Shown here one piece after another: positions 9,506-18,420 of a stretch of 64,000 nt of DNA. The first letter of the stretch is position 1; every line of letters starts with the position of its first letter. This DNA comes from Elusimicrobiaceae bacterium (lineage in GTDB: Bacteria; Elusimicrobiota; Elusimicrobia; Elusimicrobiales; Elusimicrobiaceae): NCBI GenBank assembly GCA_017618215.1, contig JAFZUQ010000008.1, positions 154,635 through 218,634 of the forward strand. Reading direction: 5' to 3'. Made by a program: the position numbers and the translations under genes. Under the pieces are notes generated by a model, which saw only the letters and a program-made list of their open reading frames with translations, ran no database searches and was not told the DNA's origin.

Positions 9506-11299
9506 TTATTTTAACTTATTGATTTCTTCAAGCCACAGGTTTGCGTTAACGTCACTCGGTAAACGCAAATCTGTGCGCGGGCTTAAAGATACTTGCAGAA
9601 TTTTTGGTCCTTCAGGGCAGCAGGAACGTTTGAATTGTTGCGCAAAAAACCTTCTGAAAAACACCTCAAGCCAATACTTAATTGTTTGCTTATTAAAATC
9701 ATTTTTAAAAGTTTGGCAAGCAATTTCGTAAATTTCTTTCGGTCCTAAGTTCTCAACTAAAAAGTGATATAAAAAGAAATCGTGCAAAATGTAGGGGCCG
9801 ACTAAGTCTTCTGTCTTCTGTGTGATTTTACCTTTGCTTGCCGGTTTAAGTTCGGGGGAAATCGGCGTTGCTAAAATATCTTTTAAAACTTTGCTAACTT
9901 TTGCGGGTGCGGACTCTGCATATTCGGCAACAATTTCCTGAATTAAAGTTTTTGGAATACCGGCATTTATACCGTACATTGAAAGATGGTCCCCGCCGTA
10001 AGTTGCCCAACCGAGGGCAAATTCTGACATATCCCCTGTACCCAAAACCAAAGCGCCGATTTTGTTTGAAATATCAAATAAAATTTGTGTGCGTTCGCGT
10101 GCTTGGGCATTTTCATAGGTGGTATCAATAATATTTTTGTTGTGTTTAATATCTTTAAAATGTTGTAAAACTGCTGGTTTAATATCAATTTCTTCAAAAC
10201 TTACACCGAGTGCTTTACATAAAAGTTCAGCATTATTTTTTGTTTTTGATGTAGTGCCAAGGCCGGGCAAAGTATAAGCAAAAATATTTTTAAGCGGCAA
10301 ATTTAATTTTTTGAAAGTGTGAACTGCCGCAAGCAAAGCCAAAGTGGAATCAAGCCCGCCGGAAATACCCAAAATAACTTTGTTGATTTTTGTTTGCTCC
10401 AAACGCCTTGCAAGTGCAAGCGCCTGCAAATCTAAAACTTCTAATAATTCTTGTTTATTTGATGGGCTGAAAGGATGTTTCGCATCTTTTTTACAAGTTT
10501 GTATTGATTGTATCTTTAATTTTTCGCCTACTTTATAATTAACAATTTGTTCTTGCATTGTTAAGCGCGGTGCCTCTGCCACGAGCATGCCTTTATCATA
10601 AATTAAGGTATTTGCGCTATAAACGACTTCTGCGGAAGATTCCCCAAAAGCAGGTGAGGCGTAAACATAAGTAACAGTTAATTTTGCTGAAATTGCCCTA
10701 AGCATATTTTCAAGTTTTGCTTGTTTGCCCAAATATTCATAATTGCTTACCGGGTTAAAGATAATTTCAACGCCTTTAGCAATTTTTATTAGCGGTTTAT
10801 TTAGATCAAGCCCGATTTCCACAGCAAAATTTTTATCAAACACATTGAAAATTAAATTTGTACCGAGTGGTACTTTTTGCCCGAGTATTAAGATTTGATT
10901 TTCTTTAATTTGTATGCCTGGTGTAAAATAGCGCATTTCATCTGCGGTAAGATGTTTTTTAGGAACAATACCTAAGATATTGCCTTTATGTAAAACGGTG
11001 ATTGCATTGATAAGTTGTGTATTTATTTGCAAAGGTAAACCAATAATTAAAACGGTATTCAATGTTTTTGTTTCTTTTAAAATTGTATTTAAGGCTTTTA
11101 AAGTATTATCAATTAACAGCGGTTTTAAAAATAAATCCCCGCAAGTAACACCTGTTAAAGAAAGTTCCGGTGTTGTTATTATTTGCGCACCTTGTTTGGC
11201 GGCAAGTTTCGTTAATTTGATTATATTTTTTGCGTTTGTATTGGTATCTGCCACTTTTACGCGTGGGCAAATTGCAGAAATTTGTATATTGTTTTTCAT
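9506..11299 (-). CDS. nadE: NAD+ synthetase with degenerate glutaminase domain
   Basis: Makes NAD+ from deamido-NAD+, ATP and a nitrogen donor. The protein has 597 residues: an N-terminal nitrilase-type glutamine amidotransferase domain (about 1-260) and a C-terminal synthetase domain with the ATP loop GISGGLDSTL at 311-320. In the glutaminase domain E45 (TTPELSLTG) and K114 (VPKKHL) of the catalytic triad are present. The nucleophile motif, usually EICEDLW, reads EIGLDLN, with G163 in place of the cysteine (codon 10811-10813, GGG). It is therefore predicted to use ammonia rather than glutamine, unless another subunit supplies it. It lies 2 bases downstream of radA in the same direction. The start has only a weak ribosome site. 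Confidence 0.9.
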   Translation of the reverse strand: MKNNIQISAICPRVKVADTNTNAKNIIKLTKLAAKQGAQIITTPELSLTGVTCGDLFLKPLLIDNTLKALNTILKETKTLNTVLIIGLPLQINTQLINAITVLHKGNILGIVPKKHLTADEMRYFTPGIQIKENQILILGQKVPLGTNLIFNVFDKNFAVEIGLDLNKPLIKIAKGVEIIFNPVSNYEYLGKQAKLENMLRAISAKLTVTYVYASPAFGESSAEVVYSANTLIYDKGMLVAEAPRLTMQEQIVNYKVGEKLKIQSIQTCKKDAKHPFSPSNKQELLEVLDLQALALARRLEQTKINKVILGISGGLDSTLALLAAVHTFKKLNLPLKNIFAYTLPGLGTTSKTKNNAELLCKALGVSFEEIDIKPAVLQHFKDIKHNKNIIDTTYENAQARERTQILFDISNKIGALVLGTGDMSEFALGWATYGGDHLSMYGINAGIPKTLIQEIVAEYAESAPAKVSKVLKDILATPISPELKPASKGKITQKTEDLVGPYILHDFFLYHFLVENLGPKEIYEIACQTFKNDFNKQTIKYWLEVFFRRFFAQQFKRSCCPEGPKILQVSLSPRTDLRLPSDVNANLWLEEINKLK

Positions 11300-11301
11300 A
11301 A

Positions 11302-12648
11302 TTATAACTTTACCGATAAACTATATAGATCTTCAAGTTGTTCGACTTTAACTTTGGGTGTTTCTTTTAAAATCGGTGTAAAAATTTCCTTCATGCCAAG
11401 GCGCGCGGCTTCTTTGATGCGGCGCTCGGTTAAAGGTACAGGTGCAACTTGCCCCAAAATTCCCACTTCACCGATAAATGCGGAAGTGCCGGAAATCGGT
11501 TTGTCTTTAACTGAGCTTATCACAGCGGCACAAATTGCAAGGTCAAGTGACGGATCATTAATTTTTGTACCGCCTGTTAGAGAAATATAGACATCTTTAT
11601 TATCTAAATTTAAACCGATATGTTTTTCAAGCGCGGCAAGCAGCATTTGGCAGCGGTTTAAATCAAGCCCTGTTGCTATTCGGCGTGGGTATGGGAAATG
11701 CGTTACCGAAGTTAAAACTTGAACTTCAGTTAAAATCGGGCGCGTACCTTCAAGCGCGATAGAAAAGGCCCTGCCTATAATTTTTTTACTGCGCGAAGTT
11801 TGCGCAAAATATGCGCTTGCATCTAAAACATCTTCAAGTCCGGTTGCTGTCATTTTAAATAATGCAATTTCAGAAGTTGAACCGAAGCGGTTTTTGTGTG
11901 CGCGCAGTATGCGCAAAATATTATCGGAATCGCTGTCAAAATATAAGACGGTATCAACCATGTGCTCCAAAACTTTTGGGCCGGCAAGGGCGCCGTCTTT
12001 GGTAACATGGCCCAAAATAAAAGTTATTATTCCGCTTGGTTTTGTGGCACGTAAAATTTCGCCTGCACTTTCACGCACTTGGCTTAAAGTGCCGGATGCT
12101 GAGTTAAATTCCGGATGATAAACCGTTTGTATTGAGTCTATTATCAAAACTTGCGGTGCAACTTTTTTTATGGCTTCCAAAATGCGCTGAATATTTGTTT
12201 CAGAGAGTAAAAAAATATTTTCCCCGTCGGCTTTCAAGCGTTTTGCGCGGGATGCAATTTGCTCCAAAGATTCTTCACCTGAAATGTATAAAACTTTTTT
12301 GTTTTTTGATAAAGCAGATGCAATTTGAAGCATCAAAGTGCTTTTACCGATACCGGGTGCACCGGCAAGCAAAGTTATTTGCCCGTCAACAAGCCCGCCG
12401 GAAGTTAAGCGGTCAAATTCCGATATACCTGTTGCGGTGCGTTTTTCTTCTTTTGCGCTGGCGTCTTTGAGGGGGGTAATTTCTGAAGAAAATTCTGTAA
12501 AAGATTTTTTAGTTTTTGCCGTTTTTGATTCTTCTTGTATAACTTCTTCGGCAAAGCTATTCCACTCCCCGCAATCAGGGCAACGCCCCAGCCATTTTGG
12601 AGAGTTAAAACCGCATTTTTGACAAGTATAAATAGTTTTAAATTTCAT
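11302..12648 (-). CDS. radA: DNA repair protein RadA
   Basis: DnaB-like helicase that processes recombination intermediates, 448 residues, as expected for the family. It has an N-terminal C4 zinc finger (C9, C12, C23, C26), Walker A GAPGIGKST at residues 96-104, the RadA-specific KNRFG motif, and a C-terminal Lon-protease-like domain (about 275-445) with TGGTKINDPSLDLAI. It sits between mlaD (10 bases upstream) and nadE (2 bases downstream) in one minus-strand run. Confidence 0.93.
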   Translation of the reverse strand: MKFKTIYTCQKCGFNSPKWLGRCPDCGEWNSFAEEVIQEESKTAKTKKSFTEFSSEITPLKDASAKEEKRTATGISEFDRLTSGGLVDGQITLLAGAPGIGKSTLMLQIASALSKNKKVLYISGEESLEQIASRAKRLKADGENIFLLSETNIQRILEAIKKVAPQVLIIDSIQTVYHPEFNSASGTLSQVRESAGEILRATKPSGIITFILGHVTKDGALAGPKVLEHMVDTVLYFDSDSDNILRILRAHKNRFGSTSEIALFKMTATGLEDVLDASAYFAQTSRSKKIIGRAFSIALEGTRPILTEVQVLTSVTHFPYPRRIATGLDLNRCQMLLAALEKHIGLNLDNKDVYISLTGGTKINDPSLDLAICAAVISSVKDKPISGTSAFIGEVGILGQVAPVPLTERRIKEAARLGMKEIFTPILKETPKVKVEQLEDLYSLSVKL

Positions 12649-12657
12649 AAATACCTA

Positions 12658-13935
12658 CTAATTTGCCATTCTTGCCAAGCCAAGCAAGGAGGCAAGTTCT
12701 TTATCTTCAAACGATAAGTTAGCACCGATTTGTAAGGCAGAGGCCTCCGCAATATCATTATACCTTACATTGAAACCTACATTCTTATTAATCCATGCTT
12801 GTGCACCGAGTGCATAGAAAGGTTTGTCAAACATACGGCCGTTAATTACGCGTTTGCGACCAAAGTCAGTTGCCTCCCCATATAAGGCAAAGTTTTTAAC
12901 AATAAAGTTATTTGCTTTGTAGAAAGGTTTAACTGCTGCACGTACACCGCCTGAACCGCGAATCATACCCACTGCCAAATCACCCCATTGATTGTATACG
13001 CCGAGGCGTACATCAATTTGGTTGAAATCCCTGAAATCTTTATCATTCTTTGGCATATTATCTTTATTGCCCAAATTAGCAACACCCGCGCTATAATATG
13101 TATAGCCGTTACCGGGCACGAATTTAACAAACAAATCGGAAGAACCAAGCCTACCGTTTGGTTGATAATAAGCATCATAAAGCCAGAAAATTCTGAATTT
13201 AGCCATTTGACCTACAAATTGTTTTGCATCATCCGAAACTTGTTTGATATTTGCCAAAGTTTGCTCTACATCCTGTCTCATTTTTTCATCAGAAACCAAA
13301 GCAGGGAACAAACCTTTACCTGTTTGTAAATCTTGCATAACTTCATTTGAAGCTTTTGTAAGCTCGCTGACTTCCTGCATAGATTTTGTTAAATAAGGCC
13401 TTAAGGAAAAGATTAAATCATTTAAGTTGCCGGAAAGATTACGCAAATTCTCAAGTGCAGCATTTAAATCTTCAGCAAATTTGCCATTGTCATTTATGCC
13501 GCCTGTAAGGTTTTGTATGGAGTTTAAAGCATCGGTAATCATATTTGTAATCGAAGGTAGACTCATACCTGTTACATGGGAACCCGGCTCTAAAATACCG
13601 CTTTGTGGGTTGCCCTGTTCAATTTGCAAATAATTTGTACCAATTAAACTTGTGGCTGCTATCGCAAATTTTGAATTTTTATAAATTATTACACCTTCAT
13701 TTATTTTAAGGAGTGCTAAAATTTCACCGCCTTCAATTTTTAATTCTTTAACTTTACCGACTTCAACACCGTTTAAGCGGACATTTGATTTTGCCGGTAA
13801 ACCGGAAACATCAGTAAAGTGTACCGTAATATCATAACCTTTTGTTATGGAAAAACTACCCAAGGCAAAAATACAAAGCCCCAGTAGAACTAAACCTATA
13901 AAAGTAAATAAACCGACTTTTGTTTCTGTACTCAT
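12658..13935 (-). CDS. mlaD: MlaD/MCE protein with predicted C-terminal outer-membrane barrel
   Basis: Substrate-binding, bridging part of a phospholipid transporter, 425 residues against about 180 in E. coli MlaD. Order: N-terminal membrane anchor (about 8-28), MCE domain (about 35-115, with VRLNGVEVGKVKELKI), a long helical stretch (about 145-245), then about 180 residues of alternating amphipathic strands rich in Y, G and N (from FWLYDAYYQPNGRLG to LQIGANLSFED). The last part looks like an outer-membrane beta-barrel. A barrel-fused MlaD working with only MlaE and MlaF is known from the diderm Firmicute Veillonella, and the set here matches it. It follows mlaF by 10 bases with ribosome site AAAGAGG. 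Confidence 0.88.
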   Translation of the reverse strand: MSTETKVGLFTFIGLVLLGLCIFALGSFSITKGYDITVHFTDVSGLPAKSNVRLNGVEVGKVKELKIEGGEILALLKINEGVIIYKNSKFAIAATSLIGTNYLQIEQGNPQSGILEPGSHVTGMSLPSITNMITDALNSIQNLTGGINDNGKFAEDLNAALENLRNLSGNLNDLIFSLRPYLTKSMQEVSELTKASNEVMQDLQTGKGLFPALVSDEKMRQDVEQTLANIKQVSDDAKQFVGQMAKFRIFWLYDAYYQPNGRLGSSDLFVKFVPGNGYTYYSAGVANLGNKDNMPKNDKDFRDFNQIDVRLGVYNQWGDLAVGMIRGSGGVRAAVKPFYKANNFIVKNFALYGEATDFGRKRVINGRMFDKPFYALGAQAWINKNVGFNVRYNDIAEASALQIGANLSFEDKELASLLGLARMAN

Positions 13936-13945
13936 AAATACCTCT

Positions 13946-14704
13946 TTAATTTGAGATTTTCATTTGTATCGGCCCGTTTGCCGAACCTTCTATAAATTGT
14001 TTAACATAAGGGTTTTGTGTACGTTTAAATTCCTCTTTTGGTGCCGCAAGCTGCACTTTGCCCTCATAAAGCATGGCAAGAGTGTCTGAAATTTCAAAGG
14101 CACTTTTCATGTCATGCGTAATAACTATTGATGTTACATCAAGTTTTTTCTTCAAATCTAAAATTAATTGGCTGATGATTTCAGACATTATCGGGTCAAG
14201 CCCGCTGGTCGGTTCATCATATAGAATTACTTTTGGATTGGTTGCCAAAACACGTGCTAGGGAAACACGCTTTTTCATACCTCCAGAAAGTTCCGAAGGC
14301 CTTAAATGTTCAATATCTTTTAAGCCGACAAGCGCAAGTTTTTCTTTTGCTATTTTTGCATATTCGCTTTTTGGTGTATCAGTTAAATATTTTAAACCAA
14401 AAGTTACATTTTCACCCACGGTTAAGGAGTCAAATAAAGCACCCTCTTGGAATAAATACCCAAAGTTTTTGCGAAGTTTTGCAAGCTGAAATTCATTGTT
14501 TATATGTGTAATATCTTTACCATCAACGAGTATTTTGCCGCCATCCGGTTCAAGCAGGCGGATAATGCATTTAATTAAGGTGCTTTTACCTGTACCGGAA
14601 CCGCCGATAATAGTGGTAACTTCGCCGTTTTTAATTTCCAAATTGACGCCGTTTAAAATATGTTTCGGGCCAAAATGTTTTTGTAAGTTTTCTATCTTAA
14701 TCAT
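13946..14704 (-). CDS. mlaF: Mla-type ABC transporter ATPase
   Basis: ATP-binding subunit that powers phospholipid transport with MlaE and MlaD. Walker A GGSGTGKSTL, signature LSGGMKKR and Walker B VILYDEPTSGLDP are all intact, followed by the H-loop ITHDM. Start choice: the frame opens at a TTG at 14716 that overlaps the mlaE end, but the ATG at 14704 has GGGG at a good distance, lies one base after the mlaE stop and gives the usual MIKIENL N-terminus. The length from this start is 252 residues, close to E. coli MlaF. Confidence 0.9.
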   Translation of the reverse strand: MIKIENLQKHFGPKHILNGVNLEIKNGEVTTIIGGSGTGKSTLIKCIIRLLEPDGGKILVDGKDITHINNEFQLAKLRKNFGYLFQEGALFDSLTVGENVTFGLKYLTDTPKSEYAKIAKEKLALVGLKDIEHLRPSELSGGMKKRVSLARVLATNPKVILYDEPTSGLDPIMSEIISQLILDLKKKLDVTSIVITHDMKSAFEISDTLAMLYEGKVQLAAPKEEFKRTQNPYVKQFIEGSANGPIQMKISN

Positions 14705-14705
14705 A

Positions 14706-15482
14706 CTATACCCCAAAAGCGTGTAAAATCGCTGTTAAGAAGTAGTCAATAACCAAAATCATTACCATGCTGACGACCACAGCACCTGTTGTCGCTTTAC
14801 CGACACCTTCCGCACCGCCCCTCGTATTAAGCCCTTTATAGCAGCAAATTACACCGATAGTAAAAGCAAAAACCGTTGCTTTTATAAGGCCGTGCATTAA
14901 ATCATCTACACCTAAATAAGTTGTGATATCATTTGTATAAGTGCTTGACGGTACCCCTAAACCTTCAACACTTACTATAAAACCGCCGAAAATACCCATT
15001 ATGTCTGAAAATATTGTTAGTATCGGTATAGATACGGTAAAAGCAATTAAACGCGGAATAACTAAATATCTTATCGCATTTGTACCGAGTGTGCTTAAAG
15101 CATCAATTTGCTCTGTAACTTTCATAGTGCCGATTTCTGCTGTAACGGCAGCACCCGCGCGGCCTGCTATAACAAAAGCAGTTAACACCGGCCCAAGTTC
15201 GCGTACTAAGGAAAAACTAACAAGCAAACCTATGTAAAGAGGTTCGCTTAAAATATTTTGCATAGTGTTACCTGCCTGCAAAGCAAGTACCATGCCGACG
15301 AATAAACCCGTCATCAAAATAACAGGCACACTTTCAACACCGATTTTTACTATTTGTTGCAGAGTTTGATTAACTTCAAGAGGGCTTTTACGGAACCAAA
15401 AAAAAGCATCTTTAATCATTTCGGTAGCTTGGCCGAATTGAGTAAAAAAGAAAATTAAAAATTTCCCCGTCTTTTTAAACAT
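14706..15482 (-). CDS. mlaE: Mla-type ABC transporter permease
   Basis: Inner-membrane permease of the MlaE family, 258 residues with about five hydrophobic segments. Recognisable are the family core ILMTGLFVGMVLALQAG, LVRELGPVLTAFVIAGRAGAA and the EIGTMKVTEQIDAL segment that contacts the ATPase. It is the first of the mlaE-mlaF-mlaD set, immediately downstream of alr (the alr stop starts at the base next to the mlaE ATG). No mlaB or mlaC gene is present, which suits a direct inner-to-outer membrane bridge. Confidence 0.92.
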   Translation of the reverse strand: MFKKTGKFLIFFFTQFGQATEMIKDAFFWFRKSPLEVNQTLQQIVKIGVESVPVILMTGLFVGMVLALQAGNTMQNILSEPLYIGLLVSFSLVRELGPVLTAFVIAGRAGAAVTAEIGTMKVTEQIDALSTLGTNAIRYLVIPRLIAFTVSIPILTIFSDIMGIFGGFIVSVEGLGVPSSTYTNDITTYLGVDDLMHGLIKATVFAFTIGVICCYKGLNTRGGAEGVGKATTGAVVVSMVMILVIDYFLTAILHAFGV

Positions 15483-16580
15483 TTAAACCCCTATACGCGG
15501 AACACGGCGCGCAATAGATGTTAATATTTCATAATCAATAGTTCCGCACTTTTCGGCAAGTTCCGAAGCAGGCAAATTTTTGCCAATTAATGTCACTTCG
15601 GTGCCGATTTTAATATCGCCAAGTTCGGTAATATCAACCATCATCATATCCATAGTGATATTACCCACTTGCGGGCAACGTTTACCCAAAATTTCCACTT
15701 CCGCTTTATTTGATAAAGCGCGAGGGTAACCGTCACCATACCCTATAGGTATAGTAGCAATTTTTGAAGGTCTTTTGGTAATAAATGTTCTTTGATAACC
15801 GACAGACACATTTTCCCTGATATCTTTAATAAACACGACTTTAGATTTTAAGGAAAGGACAGGTTCAAAACCCGGTTCTAAACCATAGGCAAGATGCCCA
15901 AGGCGCACCATATCAAATTGTGCTTGCGGATAGTTTAAAAATGCTTGTGATGCAGATAAATGATTCAAGCCGGTATTTAAATTTTGTGCTTTTGCTTCTT
16001 CTAAAAGTTCTGTAAAATAATTGAACTGTTGTTTGGAATATTCAGTATCATCAGCTTTAGCAAAATGGCTGAAAGTTCCTTGCACTTCCACAAAAGGCGC
16101 AATATTTAAAATTTTTAGTATTTCTATTGCTGCCGGCCTGCGCGAACCTATGCGGTTCATACCTGTTTCGTGTTTAACATGTGCGTATGCTTTTATTTTT
16201 AATTTAGCTGAAAGTTCTGCCAAAAATTTTGCCGCTCTGACACTAGCTATTGCCACAGATAATTGATTTTTGATGGCATATTCAAAACACTCAAAAGGCC
16301 AAATACTGCCAAGTACCAAAATAGGTAATGTTATCCCTTTTTGGCGAAGTTCTATGCCTTCCTCTATTGAGGCAACACCTAAAAAATCAGCAAGTTTATT
16401 GTCTTGTACATATTTGGAAATAAGCCCGGCATCATGCCCGTAAGCATTTGCTTTTGCAAGTAATAAGATTTTTGTATTTTCTTGCCCTCTTTGTGCGATT
16501 AAATCTTTAGCCTTTAAAAGATTATTCTTTAAAGCATTTAAATTTATTTCCGCAACTGTAGGGCGAAGAATTGGCATCAT
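15483..16580 (-). CDS. alr: Alanine racemase
   Basis: PLP enzyme that makes D-alanine for peptidoglycan, 365 residues. The Schiff-base lysine is K43 in LLAKANAYGHD. The opposing catalytic tyrosine is Y262 in VGYQRTF, where G replaces the common S of VSYGRTF-type motifs. HETGMNRIG and IPIGYGDGYPR are further family motifs. Its ATG overlaps the dnaB stop (ATGA), so the two are translationally coupled. Confidence 0.93.
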   Translation of the reverse strand: MMPILRPTVAEINLNALKNNLLKAKDLIAQRGQENTKILLLAKANAYGHDAGLISKYVQDNKLADFLGVASIEEGIELRQKGITLPILVLGSIWPFECFEYAIKNQLSVAIASVRAAKFLAELSAKLKIKAYAHVKHETGMNRIGSRRPAAIEILKILNIAPFVEVQGTFSHFAKADDTEYSKQQFNYFTELLEEAKAQNLNTGLNHLSASQAFLNYPQAQFDMVRLGHLAYGLEPGFEPVLSLKSKVVFIKDIRENVSVGYQRTFITKRPSKIATIPIGYGDGYPRALSNKAEVEILGKRCPQVGNITMDMMMVDITELGDIKIGTEVTLIGKNLPASELAEKCGTIDYEILTSIARRVPRIGV

Positions 16581-17974
16581 AGCGGTATATCGCCCGGGGC
16601 TGCCATAGCTACAGCAGCTTCTTCATCACTTACAAGGGCAGGATTTGTAAATAAAGTGTATTCGCTGTACCAATTAAGGTCAATGGTACCCACAGGGCCA
16701 TTGCGTTGTTTTGCTAAAATTAAATTGGCTTTGTTTCTTAAGGTTTCATCATTCCACTTATAGTAACCTTCGCGATGTATTAACGCTACGACATCAGCAT
16801 CCTGTTCAATAGAGCCTGATTCCCTTAAGTCTGAAAGTTGAGGGCGGTTATCTGCACGGCCCTTTTCGGTATTTCTGTTAAGTTGGGAGAGTGCAAGTAC
16901 GGGAACATTCATAGTTCTTGCGAGTTCTTTTAACATTCTTGAAATTTCCGAAACTTCCTGTTGGCGTGATTCAACTTTAGTTTTCCCGCTTCTGATTAAA
17001 CCGATATAGTCAATCACGATAAGCCCAAGTTCTTTACCGGCTTTTTGAAGTTCACGTGCCAAACGGCGTGCACGCATGCGGATCTCGGTTATAGTTACGG
17101 CCGGGGTATCATCAATATAAAGCGGTTGTTCGCCGAGCTTTTGAATTTTTGAGGCAAGTTCGCGCCATCTTGATTTTTGGAAAACTCCCGTGCTTACATT
17201 ATGTAAACTGACTTGTGCCGCGGTGCAAACCATCCTTTGGTAAATTTGAAAGCGCCCCATTTCTAAAGAGAATAATGCAACCGGGAAGCCCTTATCAAGC
17301 GCGTTTTGAATAATATTTAAAGCCATTGCGGTTTTACCTTGTGAAGGGCGTGCAGCAAGAATAATAAGGTCGCCTTTCCTAAGACCGCCGGTCATTGTAT
17401 CAAATTCACTAAAGCCTGTCGGAACACCTTTGATTGGATCTTTATTGACGATAAGTTTTTCAATTTGTTCCATTGCTTCTTGGGACATATCCTTACTTGA
17501 AACAAGCCCCTGTTTAACTTGTTTTTGGTTTAAGGTAAATAATTTACTTTGTGCTTCGTCAATTAAATCACTTGGTTCTTGTTCAATATCTTTATAGCAA
17601 CTTTCAACGGTAGAGGTGGAAATTTTAATAAGTTCCCTAACAAGCGCTGTGTCATAAACAATTTTTGCATAGTGCTCCACATGTGCGGCGGTGGAAACTT
17701 TAGACATAAGTTCGGCTAAATACCTCTCCCCGCCGATTTCGGCCAAAAAGCCTTCGCGTTTTAATTCTTCGGTTACTGTAATAAGGTCAACCGCCTGGTC
17801 TTTATCGGAAAGGGTTTTCATCGCAGTAAAAATCTTTTGATGTGCGGTTTTATAAAAATGTTCTGCACTGACTATACCGACAGCGCGTTCAAGGGCATCT
17901 TGCTCAATCATCATAGAGCCGAGCAAGGCCATTTCAGCATCTAATGCTTGGGGGGGTAATTTTTCGTTTAGCAT
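16577..17974 (-). CDS. dnaB: Replicative DNA helicase DnaB
   Basis: Hexameric helicase that unwinds DNA at the replication fork, 465 residues, normal for the family. The N-terminal helical domain opens with LPPQALDAEMALLGSMM. The RecA-like motor has Walker A AARPSQGKTA at residues 207-216 and the conserved VIDYIGLI, LALSQLNR and LSDLRESGSIEQDAD segments. No intein or insertion is seen. It heads the dnaB, alr, mla, radA, nadE run. The ATG at 17974 has a TATAAT box 7 bases upstream and no ribosome site. Confidence 0.95.
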   Translation of the reverse strand: MLNEKLPPQALDAEMALLGSMMIEQDALERAVGIVSAEHFYKTAHQKIFTAMKTLSDKDQAVDLITVTEELKREGFLAEIGGERYLAELMSKVSTAAHVEHYAKIVYDTALVRELIKISTSTVESCYKDIEQEPSDLIDEAQSKLFTLNQKQVKQGLVSSKDMSQEAMEQIEKLIVNKDPIKGVPTGFSEFDTMTGGLRKGDLIILAARPSQGKTAMALNIIQNALDKGFPVALFSLEMGRFQIYQRMVCTAAQVSLHNVSTGVFQKSRWRELASKIQKLGEQPLYIDDTPAVTITEIRMRARRLARELQKAGKELGLIVIDYIGLIRSGKTKVESRQQEVSEISRMLKELARTMNVPVLALSQLNRNTEKGRADNRPQLSDLRESGSIEQDADVVALIHREGYYKWNDETLRNKANLILAKQRNGPVGTIDLNWYSEYTLFTNPALVSDEEAAVAMAAPGDIPL

Positions 17975-17981
17975 AATATAT

Positions 17982-17987
17982 ATTATA
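17982..17987 (-). promoter_or_regulatory. -10 box of dnaB
   Basis: TATAAT on the minus strand, 7 bases before the dnaB ATG. There is no Shine-Dalgarno sequence, which suggests a leaderless transcript. A TTGACG lies only 12 bases upstream of it, too close for a normal -35 box. Confidence 0.5.
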
Positions 17988-18039
17988 CATTTTTATTAGC
18001 GTCAAAGTTTTTAGATTTTTGACTCACAATAGAGTAAAT

Positions 18040-18399
18040 CTATTTCTTTAAGAATTTTTTAATTGATTGGAAAGTCTTTTCCGATATTATATGTTCAATC
18101 TTGCAGGCATCTTTGAGGGCAGTTTTCTCATCGACGCCCATAAACATAAACCATGTAGAGAGGGTTTGATGTTTATCATAAACCTTTTTTGCAACTGCTT
18201 TGCCTTTTGGGGTTAGGGTTATGTGATTATCTTCTACGGAAATGTATTTCTCGTCTTTAAGTGCTTTCAAGGCGATACTCACACTTGCCCTGGCAAAACC
18301 GAGGTAATTTGCAATATCAACGGCATGTACCTCTTTTTGCTTTTTAGCTAAGATGTGTATGATTTCCAAATAATTTTCTTTAGATTCCGTAACACCCAT
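18040..18399 (-). CDS. DtxR/MntR-family metal-dependent transcriptional regulator
   Basis: Metal-sensing repressor of 119 residues. The winged helix (about 5-70) shows the family opening TESKENYLEIIHIL and HTH segment VDIANYLGFARASVSIALKAL. Aligned by eye to MntR, the metal-site positions hold N9, E12, H77, C99, E102 and H103. The Cys-x2-Glu-His pattern resembles DtxR rather than MntR, and N at position 9 is unusual, so the metal (Mn or Fe) cannot be called. It lacks the SH3-like third domain of DtxR. No metal transporter lies next to it; an MFS gene is upstream and dnaB downstream. Confidence 0.85.
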   Translation of the reverse strand: MGVTESKENYLEIIHILAKKQKEVHAVDIANYLGFARASVSIALKALKDEKYISVEDNHITLTPKGKAVAKKVYDKHQTLSTWFMFMGVDEKTALKDACKIEHIISEKTFQSIKKFLKK

Positions 18400-18405
18400 A
18401 AGACA

Positions 18406-18414
18406 ATTTTAACA
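18406..18414 (-). promoter_or_regulatory. Extended -10 promoter of the DtxR/MntR-family regulator
   Basis: TGTTAAAAT on the minus strand, ending 6 bases before the ATG at 18399. It has the same sequence and spacing as at thrC and no ribosome site. Confidence 0.55.
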
Positions 18415-18420
18415 TATTTT

